Positions 10,020 to 19,519 are shown, numbered from the stretch's first letter. The stretch is DNA of 64,000 bases from Companilactobacillus ginsenosidimutans (GCF_001050475.1 NZ_CP012034.1:2418001-2482000), one strand, 5' to 3'. Program-made: numbers and translations. The notes: generated by a model not told the origin, from the sequence alone.

Positions 10020-10027
10020 GTGAAAAA

Positions 10028-11305
10028 TTGAGAGAAGTTTTAGCAAAGAATGTCGTCTTAAATGTCAAACAACTTAACCAATTTCGTACAATTAAAATTC
10101 AAATAGATTTTTTACGTCCCATCAATAAGGATGAATCCACTAAACGACGTTTATTGGCAAATGTTTTGAGTAATTCGACTGAAAAATATCCTAGTTTCAA
10201 AGCAATTAATGACCGTGAAATGGAATTATACGGATCAGAAATAAGTGCCTATACTAGACCATTACTCAATTTTAACGATATGGGATTTAGTATTGAGTTT
10301 GCTGATCCAAGCTTTTTGATTGGTGATACAAAGCAAGTTGAAAATAATTTAGATTTGTTAGGTGAAGTGATTTTTCATCCTAATTTGAAAAATGACCATG
10401 AATTCGATCAAATCGCATTTGACGTTGAAAAGCGAAACATGCTTTCAAACTTGGATGCCATCGTTGATAATCAAGATTTAGTAAGTGCTCTTGAATTAGC
10501 CAAATTGATTCATCACGCATATCCAAACAAGCAAGTTCCGATTTTTGGTGATGCAAATCAATTACAAGATTTAACGAATGCAGAGTTATTAAATTACTAT
10601 CAGGACGTTATCAAAAATGATTTTGTCTTGATTAATGTGGTTGGAAATGTTGACCCTAAGAGTTTTTCAGAATTAATGAAAAAAGAATTTAATAAGCGTC
10701 TGCTTGTCCAAGAACGTAATGATTTAAAAATTGAATTTGAAAACTTTGATGATTTAGTTAAAAATCCAGCTAATAGGTCAGATTCAAAAAAGGTTAATCA
10801 AAGTAGATTAGCAATGGCGTATGTTTCTGAAAAATTAGAAAAAGGATATAGTCATTTGGCACCTCAAGCGATGAACTTGATTTTTGGTGGGGATGATCAA
10901 TCACAACTTTTCCAACAAGTTCGTGAGAAAAACAGTCTGGCTTATTCAGTTTCCAGTACTTACCAGCCCAATAATCATCTAATGATAGTTACAGCTGGTC
11001 TCGACGGCGATGCTATGGACAAAGCCATTAGTTTAATTGATGATCAACTTAAATTTATCAAAGATGGTAAGTTTACTGATGAACAAGTTGAGCATGCAAA
11101 AAAAGTTTTATTCACGCGCAGAGAAATTAGTTCAGATAGTATTCAACATTACATTATGCGTAGTATTTGGGAATGTGTTTATCCTAAAGCAATGATGGGT
11201 GACGAAGAATATAAGCAAGAGCTAGCAAGAATCGATCGAAAACATATTATTTCAGTGGCAAATAATATGCATTTAATTGCTCAATACAAATTGATGGGAG
11301 AATAG
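10028..11305 (+). CDS. M16 peptidase-like protein without the zinc motif (YmfF type)
   Basis: A 425-residue pitrilysin-like (M16) protein corresponding to Bacillus YmfF. It starts at TTG (10028) with AGGTG upstream, 8 bp after ftsK. Where active members carry HxxEH, this one reads LLANVLSNSTEKYPSF, so the zinc ligands are missing and it is probably a non-catalytic partner. The second half has the conserved NSLAYSVSSTYQPNNHLMIV segment. Its stop is one base before the ATG of the active paralogue, so the two are made together and likely form a heterodimer. The peptide substrate is unknown. Confidence 0.85.
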   Translation: MREVLAKNVVLNVKQLNQFRTIKIQIDFLRPINKDESTKRRLLANVLSNSTEKYPSFKAINDREMELYGSEISAYTRPLLNFNDMGFSIEFADPSFLIGDTKQVENNLDLLGEVIFHPNLKNDHEFDQIAFDVEKRNMLSNLDAIVDNQDLVSALELAKLIHHAYPNKQVPIFGDANQLQDLTNAELLNYYQDVIKNDFVLINVVGNVDPKSFSELMKKEFNKRLLVQERNDLKIEFENFDDLVKNPANRSDSKKVNQSRLAMAYVSEKLEKGYSHLAPQAMNLIFGGDDQSQLFQQVREKNSLAYSVSSTYQPNNHLMIVTAGLDGDAMDKAISLIDDQLKFIKDGKFTDEQVEHAKKVLFTRREISSDSIQHYIMRSIWECVYPKAMMGDEEYKQELARIDRKHIISVANNMHLIAQYKLMGE

Positions 11306-11306
11306 T

Positions 11307-12548
11307 ATGGCAGAAAAACTACAACAGTTTATTAAGACACTTCCAAATGGTTTCAAAGTAACTGCAGTTCCACTACCTGGTTATAAACAAACTTATAGTG
11401 TAGCTATGGCTAACTTCGGATCAGTTGATACAAATCTTGGCCATGGCAAATATTTGCCTGCTGGAATTGCTCACTTTATTGAGCACAAGTTATTTGCGAA
11501 GCCTGGTTACGATGTTTCCGAAAAATTTGCTCAGTATGGTGCCAATTCGAATGCCTATACGAGCTATACCAAGACTGCCTACTTGTTCCAAACATTGGAG
11601 AATCCCTACGATAATCTAAAAGTTCTGCTAGATTTAGTAGAGCATCCATTTTTTACAGAGCAAAATGTTGCTTCTGAACGTGGAATTATTAATCAAGAAA
11701 TTCAAATGTATTTAGATATGCCGGAATGGGTTCTCGAACAAAGAATCTTGGGGCAATTGTATCCCAATGATCCGATTGCGTCTGACATTGCTGGATCTTC
11801 TGAGTCGTTGCAAGAGATCAATAAGAATAATTTGTTGGCAACTTATCAGAAGAGTTATCGTCCTAGCAACATGGATTTAGTTATTGTTGGGGATGTTGAT
11901 TTTAATAAAGTAATGGATATTGCTGAACAAGTTCCTTTCGATGACAATCAAGTTAACACCGAGATCAGTGACAATCAGCCTGAAAAAATTGGTCCTGGTG
12001 GTCAAGAGTCAATGAAAATAAGTCAAAGCCGTTCTGCATTTGGTATTAGAATTGATACCAAATTAACAGGTTATGACTTGGTTAAATATCAATATATTTT
12101 AAATATGATCATGGAAACATTAATTGGTGAATCTTCAGATAATTATCAAACAATGACTAACAAAAATTTAATTGATGACAGTTTTTCATATAATGTTGTT
12201 GCAGAAAATGCCTATTGCTTTATCATTATTAGTGGTACGACAAATTATCCAGAAGAATTTCAAAAATATTTACGTAATTATTTTATTAACAATGATTTAA
12301 AAGAAATTCTTACTAATGAAAAATTTGAACGTATTAGACGAGATGCAATTGGAGCATATTTATTTGCTCAAAATTCACCTGATGCAATCGCCAATCAGAT
12401 TGCCGAATTGCAATTTTATGATGTTGACTATTTACAACTAGTTCAATTGCTAAATTCAATTACTTTGGATGAAGTACTTGCAGCCTCGAAAGTTATTTTT
12501 GATGAAAATAATTTTACTTACTATAATTTGATTGCAGATGGAAAATAA
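11307..12548 (+). CDS. M16 zinc peptidase (YmfH type)
   Basis: A 413-residue member of the insulinase/pitrilysin family. The zinc motif HxxEH is intact as GIAHFIEHKLF at about residues 52-62, and the distal Glu lies in NVASERGIINQEIQMYLD about 75 residues later. It directly follows its zinc-less paralogue. Active/inactive pairs of M16 proteins are known to work as two-part enzymes that trap peptides in a chamber. The gene overlaps or abuts the SDR gene downstream. It is cytosolic, with no signal peptide. Confidence 0.9.
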   Translation: MAEKLQQFIKTLPNGFKVTAVPLPGYKQTYSVAMANFGSVDTNLGHGKYLPAGIAHFIEHKLFAKPGYDVSEKFAQYGANSNAYTSYTKTAYLFQTLENPYDNLKVLLDLVEHPFFTEQNVASERGIINQEIQMYLDMPEWVLEQRILGQLYPNDPIASDIAGSSESLQEINKNNLLATYQKSYRPSNMDLVIVGDVDFNKVMDIAEQVPFDDNQVNTEISDNQPEKIGPGGQESMKISQSRSAFGIRIDTKLTGYDLVKYQYILNMIMETLIGESSDNYQTMTNKNLIDDSFSYNVVAENAYCFIIISGTTNYPEEFQKYLRNYFINNDLKEILTNEKFERIRRDAIGAYLFAQNSPDAIANQIAELQFYDVDYLQLVQLLNSITLDEVLAASKVIFDENNFTYYNLIADGK

Positions 12549-12549
12549 T

Positions 12550-13269
12550 ATGTATGCATTGATAATGGGAAGTTCCGGAGATATTGGAGCCAGCACAGCT
12601 AAAAATTTAGCATCAAAGGGTTGGTCACTTTATCTGCATTATAATAAGAATCGTAGTCGTATTGGAAAGTTGTATGATGAACTGAGAAATGAATATCCGA
12701 AGCAAGATTTTATTCCTGTTCAATACGATATGGAGTCTGATGATGTTTCTAAGTTGACTTCACAAATATTTGGACTGGATGCAATAATTTTTGCTCAAGG
12801 GAATACATACTACAAACTCTTGGTTGACATTGATGAACAAGAGATTGATTCATTATGGAATATTCATATTAAACAACCTATTTTGATACTTAAAGAGTTG
12901 CAGGATAAACTGGCAACTAAGCATCATGGTCGAATTGTGTTTATTGGCTCAATATATGGGAAAATTGGCTCGGCGATGGAAGTTGTCTACAGCACTGTTA
13001 AAGGTGCGATGACCTCATTTGCGGATGCATATGCCAAGGAGGTTGCTTCATTAGGAATCTCGGTAAATGTCGTTGCTCCTGGAGCTGTCGATACAAAAAT
13101 GAACAATGAGTTTTCAAGTGAAGACCTAGAAGCTGTTCGTGAGGAAATCCCTGCCAACCGTCTTGCTAACTCAGATGAGATAGCAGACTTGGTTGCTTAT
13201 TTAGTACAAATAAAGTCAAATTATTTAACCGGTCAAACGATTTATTTTGCAGGTGGATGGTTATTGTAA
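12550..13269 (+). CDS. SDR-family reductase (YmfI type)
   Basis: A 239-residue short-chain dehydrogenase/reductase. The cofactor-binding GSSGDIGAST is at residues 8-17, the catalytic Ser is in VFIGSIYG and the YSTVKGA segment holds the Tyr and Lys. The C-terminal GQTIYFAGGWLL is typical of the FabG-like branch. In Bacillus the gene at this position, ymfI, reduces a modification on elongation factor P; that role here is inferred from position only. The ATG at 12550 is preferred over upstream in-frame codons because it gives the usual MYALIMG start. It begins two bases after the peptidase stop. Confidence 0.82.
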   Translation: MYALIMGSSGDIGASTAKNLASKGWSLYLHYNKNRSRIGKLYDELRNEYPKQDFIPVQYDMESDDVSKLTSQIFGLDAIIFAQGNTYYKLLVDIDEQEIDSLWNIHIKQPILILKELQDKLATKHHGRIVFIGSIYGKIGSAMEVVYSTVKGAMTSFADAYAKEVASLGISVNVVAPGAVDTKMNNEFSSEDLEAVREEIPANRLANSDEIADLVAYLVQIKSNYLTGQTIYFAGGWLL

Positions 13270-13329
13270 TGTCGCCGGTGTTACTTATGATATGTTATAC
13301 TTATAAAAATTAGTTAATGGTGGTATGAA

Positions 13330-14178
13330 ATGGACGAAATTGGCCAAAAGTTAAGGAATGCCCGTATTAAAAAGGGTTATACAATTGATGACTTACAACA
13401 AGTCACAAAGATTCAAAAGAGATATTTAATTGCCATTGAAGAGGGTCAATTTGATCACCTCCCCGGTGATTTTTATGTCCGTGCATTTATTAAACAATAT
13501 TGTGAAGCTGTAGGGCTTTCAAGTGATGAATTGTTAGATGAGTACAAAGCGGAGATTCCAGATTCTCAACCTCATGAAACAGTTCAAACAGAAGAAACAA
13601 CTAAGAAGAGATCAATCTCAGAGAATTCAAATTCATTCTTTTCAAATTTGCGTAACTACGTTCCACAAATCATAGTTGGTGTTGTAGTAATTGTGATTAT
13701 CGGAGTAATTATCTTCGGTATGATTCACAGAAGTCAAAGTTCTTCTGAAGTTACGATTCCTAAGGACAATAGTGCTCAAACTTCAACTAAAAAGTCATCT
13801 TCAAATAGCAGTAAGTCTACTACAAAGAAGAAAGCTGCTAAAAAGAGTACTGAAATTAGTGTCAAAGAAACAGATACAAAAGGAACATATACAGTTAAAA
13901 ACTTACCAGCTGATAAAGATTTCGATGTAACAGTTTCAGCTACGAGTGGACAAGCTTGGATTCAATTCTCAGAAGGTTCAAGTGATACTGTTTGGCAACA
14001 AGCTATTAGCGCTGGCGACAAGAAATCAACAAATGTCCCAGCAACTACTAAGACGTTTGCTGTACATACCGGTAATATAAATAATACTAAGGTTGAAGTT
14101 GCCGGTAAGACCGTTGATTTAGGCTCAACTGCAAGTAATTCTTCGATTGTAAGAACCCTAACATTCAACGTGGAATAA
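13330..14178 (+). CDS. rodZ: RodZ-like cell-shape protein (Xre HTH, membrane span, DUF4115)
   Basis: A 282-residue bitopic membrane protein. Residues 1-70 form an Xre-type helix-turn-helix (GQKLRNARIKKGYTIDDL), which in RodZ binds the MreB cytoskeleton rather than DNA. A single membrane helix lies at about 111-135 (PQIIVGVVVIVIIGVIIFGM). A long Ser/Lys-rich linker follows, then a C-terminal beta-sheet domain (DUF4115) from about 175 to the end. It stands between the ymf genes and pgsA, as in Bacillus (ymfM). Confidence 0.88.
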   Translation: MDEIGQKLRNARIKKGYTIDDLQQVTKIQKRYLIAIEEGQFDHLPGDFYVRAFIKQYCEAVGLSSDELLDEYKAEIPDSQPHETVQTEETTKKRSISENSNSFFSNLRNYVPQIIVGVVVIVIIGVIIFGMIHRSQSSSEVTIPKDNSAQTSTKKSSSNSSKSTTKKKAAKKSTEISVKETDTKGTYTVKNLPADKDFDVTVSATSGQAWIQFSEGSSDTVWQQAISAGDKKSTNVPATTKTFAVHTGNINNTKVEVAGKTVDLGSTASNSSIVRTLTFNVE

Positions 14179-14279
14179 TATTTTTAAAGCAAATGGTGTC
14201 CACTTCATAAATTAAGGTCGGCACCATTTCTTTGTGCAACGGGATTTACAGACTTTTTTCAATACGGAGGGAACTAACA

Positions 14280-14864
14280 ATGGAGTGGAACTTACCAAAT
14301 AAGTTAACAATGTTTAGAATCATCTTGATACCTGTTTTTATTATTGTCTTAGCATTCAGCTGGACTAGTTGGGGCGACATTTATGTCCTTGACGATCTGA
14401 TTCCTGTAAACCATGTTGTAGCTGCATTTGTATTCATAATCGCATCTTTGACAGATTTAGCAGATGGAAAGATTGCTAGAAAAAATAAAATTGTGACAAA
14501 CTTTGGTAAGTTTGCCGATCCACTGGCTGACAAAATGTTGACAATGACAGCATTTGTTTTTCTTGTTGGTTTAAAAATGGCACCAGCTTGGGTAATCGCA
14601 ATTATTGTTTGTCGTGAGTTAGCAGTTACAGGATTGAGAATGTTGATCCAAGAAGATGGCGGAAAAGTTATGCAAGCTCAAATGCCTGGTAAGATTAAAA
14701 CAACGACTCAAATGATTGCTATTATTTTCTTATTACTACACAATATCTTCTTCTCAGCAATCAATTTCCCAATTGGAGAGATTTTCCTATATATTTGCTT
14801 ATTCTTTACTTTGTATTCTGGTGCAGATTATTTTATTCAAAGCAGAGACATATTTAAAAAATAA
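14280..14864 (+). CDS. pgsA: CDP-diacylglycerol–glycerol-3-phosphate 3-phosphatidyltransferase
   Basis: A 194-residue membrane enzyme that joins CDP-diacylglycerol and glycerol 3-phosphate to make phosphatidylglycerol phosphate, the first step of anionic phospholipid synthesis. The CDP-alcohol phosphotransferase motif is intact: DLADGKIARKNKIVTNFG continuing to KFADPLADK (about residues 61-87), with the conserved DG, AR, G and two Asp. About five hydrophobic helices are visible. The ATG at 14280 has GGAGGGAAC upstream; a longer in-frame start at 14232 has none. Confidence 0.95.
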   Translation: MEWNLPNKLTMFRIILIPVFIIVLAFSWTSWGDIYVLDDLIPVNHVVAAFVFIIASLTDLADGKIARKNKIVTNFGKFADPLADKMLTMTAFVFLVGLKMAPAWVIAIIVCRELAVTGLRMLIQEDGGKVMQAQMPGKIKTTTQMIAIIFLLLHNIFFSAINFPIGEIFLYICLFFTLYSGADYFIQSRDIFKK

Positions 14865-14887
14865 AACGTAATTTAGAAGTGAGAACA

Positions 14888-15433
14888 ATGGATAAAGAAA
14901 TTTTTGAGAACTTTCGCGAAAACATTGAAGCAGCTGATTTTGAAAATGGAATTCCTGAGGAATACAAAAATATTCCTGCGGAGACAGTTGAAAAATTGTT
15001 AGCTGATAAAAAGACAATTACTGCGGCAGAGTCAGTTACCGCTGGTCTTTTTCAGGCAACAATTGCCGACGTTCCTCATGCATCTGATACATTTGAAGGT
15101 GGCTATATTACCTATTCTGACGCGATGAAGGAGAAAATGCTTAGCATTCCTTCAAAGGTTATTAATATTCATACTGTTGTAAGTGCACCCGTAGCTCAAC
15201 AAATGGCTGAATCGACAGCTGTTATTTTGGGCAAGGATATCGGAGTTGGTATCACAGGTGTAGCCGGACCTGATCCACTTGAAGGAAGTCCTGTAGGAAC
15301 AGTATTTATTGGTGTATATACAAAATCTGAAAATGTTGTTCAAGTTAAAGAGTTCCATTTTGAAGGAAGTCGAAATGCGGTTCGCGAAAAAGCCGTTATT
15401 TCTGCCTTTGTACTCGTTAGCAAGATTGCATAG
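14888..15433 (+). CDS. CinA C-terminal-domain protein (nicotinamide-nucleotide amidase type)
   Basis: A 181-residue protein consisting of the CinA C-terminal domain, which in characterised members deamidates nicotinamide mononucleotide in pyridine-nucleotide recycling. Family motifs are TITAAESVTAGLFQATIADV (about residues 45-64), GGYITYSDAMKEKML and GVAGPDPLEGSPVGTVFIG. The MoaB-like N-terminal domain of the usual full-length CinA (about 410 residues) is absent; instead there is a short helical N-terminus (MDKEIFENFRENIEAADFEN). There is no room for that domain upstream, as pgsA ends 23 bp away. The ATG at 14888 has AAGTGAG upstream. It precedes recA as in other Firmicutes. Confidence 0.85.
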   Translation: MDKEIFENFRENIEAADFENGIPEEYKNIPAETVEKLLADKKTITAAESVTAGLFQATIADVPHASDTFEGGYITYSDAMKEKMLSIPSKVINIHTVVSAPVAQQMAESTAVILGKDIGVGITGVAGPDPLEGSPVGTVFIGVYTKSENVVQVKEFHFEGSRNAVREKAVISAFVLVSKIA

Positions 15434-15462
15434 AAAAAAAGCGAACAAACGTTTGCTTTTTT
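15434..15462 (+). terminator. Terminator after the cinA-like gene
   Basis: A run of seven A, the stem AGCGAAC/GTTTGCT (one G-U pair) with the loop AAAC, then six T. The stem is the same sequence as the LexA box listed next. Confidence 0.7.
15442..15455 (+). promoter_or_regulatory. LexA (SOS) box before recA
   Basis: CGAACAAACGTTTG fits the Gram-positive LexA/DinR consensus CGAAC-N4-GTTYG. It ends 16 bp upstream of the recA -35 element, so LexA bound here could repress recA until DNA damage. No lexA gene is in the window. Confidence 0.75.
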
Positions 15463-15471
15463 CTTGCTTTT

Positions 15472-15499
15472 TTGATGATTTACTAATACTATTTAGAAT
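15472..15499 (+). promoter_or_regulatory. recA promoter
   Basis: TTGATG at 15472-15477, a 16-bp spacer and TAGAAT at 15494-15499, 27 bp upstream of the recA start codon. Confidence 0.6.
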
Positions 15500-15525
15500 G
15501 ATGAAAGCATTAGGAGGAAGACAAT

Positions 15526-16617
15526 TTGGCAAAAGATGAACGTCAAAAAGCATTGGATGTTGCCCTAAAGAAGATTGAAAAAGATTTTGGTAAAGGCGCA
15601 ATTATGCGTATGGGAGACGATGTAAATACACAAATTTCCACCGTTTCAACTGGCTCACTAGCCTTGGATAATGCATTGGGTGTTGGTGGATTTCCACGAG
15701 GAAGAATCGTTGAAATCTATGGACCAGAAAGTTCTGGTAAAACAACAGTTGCATTGCACGCTGTTGCTGAAGTTCAAAAGCAAGGTGGTACTGCAGCTTA
15801 TATTGATGCTGAAAATGCTATGGATCCTGCCTATGCAACTGCACTGGGAGTAAATATCGATGATTTACTTCTTTCACAACCAGATACAGGTGAACAAGGA
15901 CTTGAGATTGCTGATGCCTTAGTTTCAAGTGGTGCTGTCGACATTGTTGTTGTCGATTCAGTTGCTGCGTTGGTTCCAAGAGCTGAAATTGAGGGTGACA
16001 TGGGTGATTCCCACGTTGGTTTGCAAGCTCGTTTAATGTCACAAGCATTGCGTAAACTTTCTGGCTCAATTAATAAAACAAAGACTATTGCTTTGTTTAT
16101 TAATCAGATCCGTGAAAAAGTTGGTATCATGTTTGGTAATCCTGAAACGACACCTGGTGGTCGTGCGCTTAAGTTCTATGCAACTGTAAGACTTGAAATC
16201 CGTCGTTCAGAACAAATCAAAGACGGTAGCGATGTTATTGGTAACAAGACAAAGATTAAAGTTGTAAAGAACAAAGTTGCTCCACCATTTAAAGTGGCAA
16301 TTGTTGATATTATGTATGGTCATGGTATTTCTAAGACAGGAGAACTTGTCGATATGGCTGTTGAAAAAGATATTATCAATAAGGCTGGTTCATGGTACTC
16401 ATATAAGGATGAACGTATTGGTCAAGGTCGTGAGAACGCTAAGACCTTCTTATCTGAGAATCCAGAAAAAATGAACGAAATTATGTCAGAGGTCAGAGCT
16501 GCATATAATATGGACGGCCAAGCAGATGAAAAAAAATCTGAGGACGACAAAAAAGATACTGAAAAGACTGCCGATACTACTGACAGTTCAAATAAGACTG
16601 AAGAAGAGACCAAATAA
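15526..16617 (+). CDS. recA: Recombinase RecA
   Basis: A 363-residue recombinase that forms filaments on single-stranded DNA, performs strand exchange and triggers LexA self-cleavage in the SOS response. It starts at TTG with TAGGAGGAAG upstream. Walker A is GPESSGKT at residues 66-73; the Walker B region reads [20 protein letters not shown] and loop L2 includes [20 protein letters not shown]. The C-terminal tail after about residue 325 is acidic and low-complexity. A LexA box and promoter are visible upstream, and a terminator overlaps the stop codon. Confidence 0.98.
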   Translation: MAKDERQKALDVALKKIEKDFGKGAIMRMGDDVNTQISTVSTGSLALDNALGVGGFPRGRIVEIYGPESSGKTTVALHAVAEVQKQGGTAAYIDAENAMDPAYATALGVNIDDLLLSQPDTGEQGLEIADALVSSGAVDIVVVDSVAALVPRAEIEGDMGDSHVGLQARLMSQALRKLSGSINKTKTIALFINQIREKVGIMFGNPETTPGGRALKFYATVRLEIRRSEQIKDGSDVIGNKTKIKVVKNKVAPPFKVAIVDIMYGHGISKTGELVDMAVEKDIINKAGSWYSYKDERIGQGRENAKTFLSENPEKMNEIMSEVRAAYNMDGQADEKKSEDDKKDTEKTADTTDSSNKTEEETK

Positions 16618-16632
16618 TGGTCTCTTTTTTTT
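16605..16632 (+). terminator. Terminator overlapping the recA stop codon
   Basis: AGAGACC (16605-16611) pairs with GGTCTCT (16619-16625), followed by T residues to 16632. The TAA stop of recA lies in the loop, so translation reaches into the hairpin. Confidence 0.8.
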
Positions 16633-16644
16633 CAGATTGTTTTG

Positions 16645-16672
16645 TTGACAGATGATTTTTATTCTATAATAT
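16645..16672 (+). promoter_or_regulatory. rny promoter
   Basis: A perfect -35 TTGACA at 16645-16650 is followed 16 bp later by TAATAT at 16667-16672. An overlapping TATAAT (16665-16670) would give a spacing of only 14. Confidence 0.6.
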
Positions 16673-16749
16673 AAAGTTGTATGTAAAAGTTTTTAAAATA
16701 TTCAGATTTTACAAACAAATTTTAATAATGAAAAAGTGGAGGTGATGGC

Positions 16750-18315
16750 ATGCCGAATGCTATCATAACCCTCTTTTTTGCCTTAATAACATTGATTGTA
16801 GGTGCATTTTTCGGATATGCTCTCTGTAAAGATGCCTACGAGAAAAAACTTTCACAAGCTAAGAAAACAGCCGAAGATATTATTTCTGATGCTAAAAAGT
16901 CTGCTAAATCGCTAAAGAAGGAAACACTTCTTGAAGCTAAAGATGAGGCTCACAAGTATCGAGAAAAGATGGAAAGCGAACTCAATGATCGTCGCAATGA
17001 CGTGAAGAAACAAGAGAATCGCAATCTTGAACGACAAGATATTTTGGATCGTAAAGACCAATCGTTGGAAAAACGTGAAGAAAATATTGAGAAGAACGAA
17101 AATAATATTTCTGCTAAAGAAAAACAACTTGATGAAAAAGACAAACAATTGACTAACACTCTTGATGAACAAAAAGCGGAATTAATCAGAGTAAGTAATC
17201 TAACTAGAGACCAAGCCCGTAAAATAATTTTAGATGATTTGAACAAAGAATTAACTCACGAACGCGCTACGATGATAAATGAAAGTGGCGAACAAGCAAG
17301 GCAGTATGCCGATAAGGAAGCTAAATCATTAATTGTTGCGGCTATCCAAAGAAGTGCTGCTGATACTGTTGCTGAAACAACAGTCACTACCGTTACGTTG
17401 CCTAATGAAGATATGAAGGGACGTATTATTGGTCGTGAAGGTCGTAATATCCGTACAATCGAATCCTTAACAGGTGTCGATTTGATAATTGATGATACTC
17501 CTGAAGCTGTAGCATTAAGTGCTTTTGATCCAATCAGAAGAGAAATTGCTAGAATGGCTTTGGAGAAATTAATTGAAGATGGGCGTATTCATCCAGCTCG
17601 TATTGAAGAGATGGTTGATAAAGCTCGTAAAGATATGGACGATCATATTCGTGAAATCGGGGAACAAACCATTTATGGTTTGGGAATCAGTTCTGTAAAT
17701 CCAGATCTAATTAAAATTATTGGACGTATGCAATATCGTACTAGTTATGGTCAAAATGTTTTGAGTCACTCAATCGAAGTAGCTAAACTATCCGCAGTTA
17801 TGGCTGGTGAATTGGGTGAAGATGTTACTTTAGCAAAACGAGCAGGGTTATTACACGATATAGGTAAAGCTATTGATCGTGAAGTAGATGGTTCCCACGT
17901 TGAAATTGGCGTGGACATAGCCACTAAGTATAAAGAACCTGAAGTCGTTGTTAACACAATTGCTTCTCATCACGGTGATGTAGAGCCAACCTCTTTGATT
18001 GCCACAATCGTTGCAGCTGCAGATGCAATTTCTGCTGCTAGACCAGGTGCAAGATCAGAGTCAATGGAAAATTACATTCATCGTTTGGAAAAACTTGAAG
18101 AAATTGCGAATAAGCATGAAGGTGTTGACCACTGTTATGCTATTCAAGCCGGTCATGAAATTAGAATTATGGTTAAGCCAGAAGAAATTTCAGATGATCA
18201 AGCAGCAATTCTTTCAAGAGATGTTAAAAATGAAATTGAGGAAAATCTTGAATATCCTGGACATATTAAAGTCACAGTTGTCCGTGAAGTTCGTAAAGTG
18301 GAATTAGCAAAATAG
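16750..18315 (+). CDS. rny: Ribonuclease Y
   Basis: A 521-residue membrane-anchored endoribonuclease that starts mRNA decay in Firmicutes. Residues 5-26 form the N-terminal membrane anchor, about 30-190 a long coiled coil rich in Lys and Glu, and 210-270 the KH RNA-binding domain ([20 protein letters not shown]). The HD hydrolase domain carries the metal-binding pair H369-D370 in [17 protein letters not shown]. The length equals the Bacillus enzyme. The start has GGAGGTGATGGC upstream, and a promoter and terminator bracket it as a single-gene unit. Confidence 0.97.
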   Translation: MPNAIITLFFALITLIVGAFFGYALCKDAYEKKLSQAKKTAEDIISDAKKSAKSLKKETLLEAKDEAHKYREKMESELNDRRNDVKKQENRNLERQDILDRKDQSLEKREENIEKNENNISAKEKQLDEKDKQLTNTLDEQKAELIRVSNLTRDQARKIILDDLNKELTHERATMINESGEQARQYADKEAKSLIVAAIQRSAADTVAETTVTTVTLPNEDMKGRIIGREGRNIRTIESLTGVDLIIDDTPEAVALSAFDPIRREIARMALEKLIEDGRIHPARIEEMVDKARKDMDDHIREIGEQTIYGLGISSVNPDLIKIIGRMQYRTSYGQNVLSHSIEVAKLSAVMAGELGEDVTLAKRAGLLHDIGKAIDREVDGSHVEIGVDIATKYKEPEVVVNTIASHHGDVEPTSLIATIVAAADAISAARPGARSESMENYIHRLEKLEEIANKHEGVDHCYAIQAGHEIRIMVKPEEISDDQAAILSRDVKNEIEENLEYPGHIKVTVVREVRKVELAK

Positions 18316-18324
18316 ATTTTTTAG

Positions 18325-18352
18325 GGGATAGTGCTTGCACTATCTTTTTTTT
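18325..18352 (+). terminator. Terminator after rny
   Basis: GATAGTGC (18327-18334) and GCACTATC (18337-18344) pair, followed by eight T. Confidence 0.85.
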
Positions 18353-18362
18353 ATATATTTTT

Positions 18363-18391
18363 TTGGTATTAACCTAGGGTATTGGTATAAT
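18363..18391 (+). promoter_or_regulatory. Promoter of the tagO-like gene
   Basis: TTGGTA at 18363-18368, a 17-bp spacer and TATAAT at 18386-18391, 30 bp before the start codon. Confidence 0.7.
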
Positions 18392-18421
18392 TGAAGTATT
18401 ATTGGAAAGTAGGTTTGAGGG

Positions 18422-19513
18422 ATGTCGAGTATGTTTGGTGTAATAGTTAAGTTATTTCTGACGATGATCTTGTCGGCAGTTATAACTCCCTTTGTAATAA
18501 AACTTGCCTATATCTTAGGCGCGGTTGATAATCCTAATGCCCGGCGAGTGAACAAAAAGCCAATGCCAACGATGGGTGGATTGGCAATATTTATTGCGTT
18601 TACCTTTTCAACGTTTGTTTTATTACGTAATCAATTCCCTAGCCATGAATTATTTAGTGTGTTCCTGGCCGAGGTAATAATTATTCTAACTGGTATTATC
18701 GATGATATTCGTGAGCTATCTCCTAAAGCCAAAATGTTGGGGATATTCGTAGCTGCGTTGGTAATTTATTTCTTAGCCGGAATTAAGATGAACGAGATTG
18801 TCATACCATTCCTTGGAACATTCCAGTTAGGGTGGTGGAGCTTTCCAATCACAATTATTTGGATCTTGGCAATCACCAATGCCGTCAACTTAATTGATGG
18901 ATTGGATGGACTAGCGACCGGAGTCTCAATAATTGCGCTATTCACCATGGGAATTGTTGGATATTTCTTCTTAAACTTTACAAATATATATGTATCCATC
19001 TGGATTTTTGCCCTTGTAGCTGCACTAGTTGGCTTCTTACCGCATAATTTCCATCCTGCTAGTATTTTCCTAGGGGATACCGGTGCGTTGTTCATAGGGT
19101 TCATGATTGCCGTATTCTCATTAAAAGGTTTGAAAAATGTAACATTCGTTACAATGCTTATTCCAGTGGTAATCTTGGGAGTTCCAATTACCGATACAGT
19201 TTATGCTATGTTACGTCGATTCTTGAACAAAAAGCCGATTACTCAGGCAGATAAACATCATTTGCATCACAGATTGATGCAATTAGGCTTATCGCACAGA
19301 CAAACAGTTTTAGTAATTTATGGATTGGCACTAGTATTCGCATTTATTTCATTGCTATTACCTATTTCAAGCTTCTGGGGAAGCGTGTTACTTGCTGTTG
19401 CACTGTTAATTGGACTCGAGCTATTCGTGGAGTCAATTGGATTAATTGGAGATAACCGACAACCGTTATTACATTCCATTCAAAAATTTATTAAACGTCT
19501 TGAAAAAAAATAA
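18422..19513 (+). CDS. tagO: Undecaprenyl-phosphate GlcNAc-1-phosphate transferase (TagO/WecA family)
   Basis: A 363-residue polytopic membrane enzyme that moves GlcNAc-1-phosphate from UDP-GlcNAc to undecaprenyl phosphate, the first step of wall teichoic acid and some surface polysaccharides. Family motifs are GAVDNPNARRVNKKPMPTMG (residues about 33-52), the Asp pair in GIIDDIRELSPKAK, NAVNLIDGLDGLATGV (about 154-169), FLGDTGALFIGF and the His-rich cytoplasmic loop KHHLHHRLMQLGLSH. About eleven hydrophobic helices are visible. It is a monocistronic unit with its own promoter and terminator. Confidence 0.93.
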   Translation: MSSMFGVIVKLFLTMILSAVITPFVIKLAYILGAVDNPNARRVNKKPMPTMGGLAIFIAFTFSTFVLLRNQFPSHELFSVFLAEVIIILTGIIDDIRELSPKAKMLGIFVAALVIYFLAGIKMNEIVIPFLGTFQLGWWSFPITIIWILAITNAVNLIDGLDGLATGVSIIALFTMGIVGYFFLNFTNIYVSIWIFALVAALVGFLPHNFHPASIFLGDTGALFIGFMIAVFSLKGLKNVTFVTMLIPVVILGVPITDTVYAMLRRFLNKKPITQADKHHLHHRLMQLGLSHRQTVLVIYGLALVFAFISLLLPISSFWGSVLLAVALLIGLELFVESIGLIGDNRQPLLHSIQKFIKRLEKK

Positions 19514-19519
19514 GCACTC

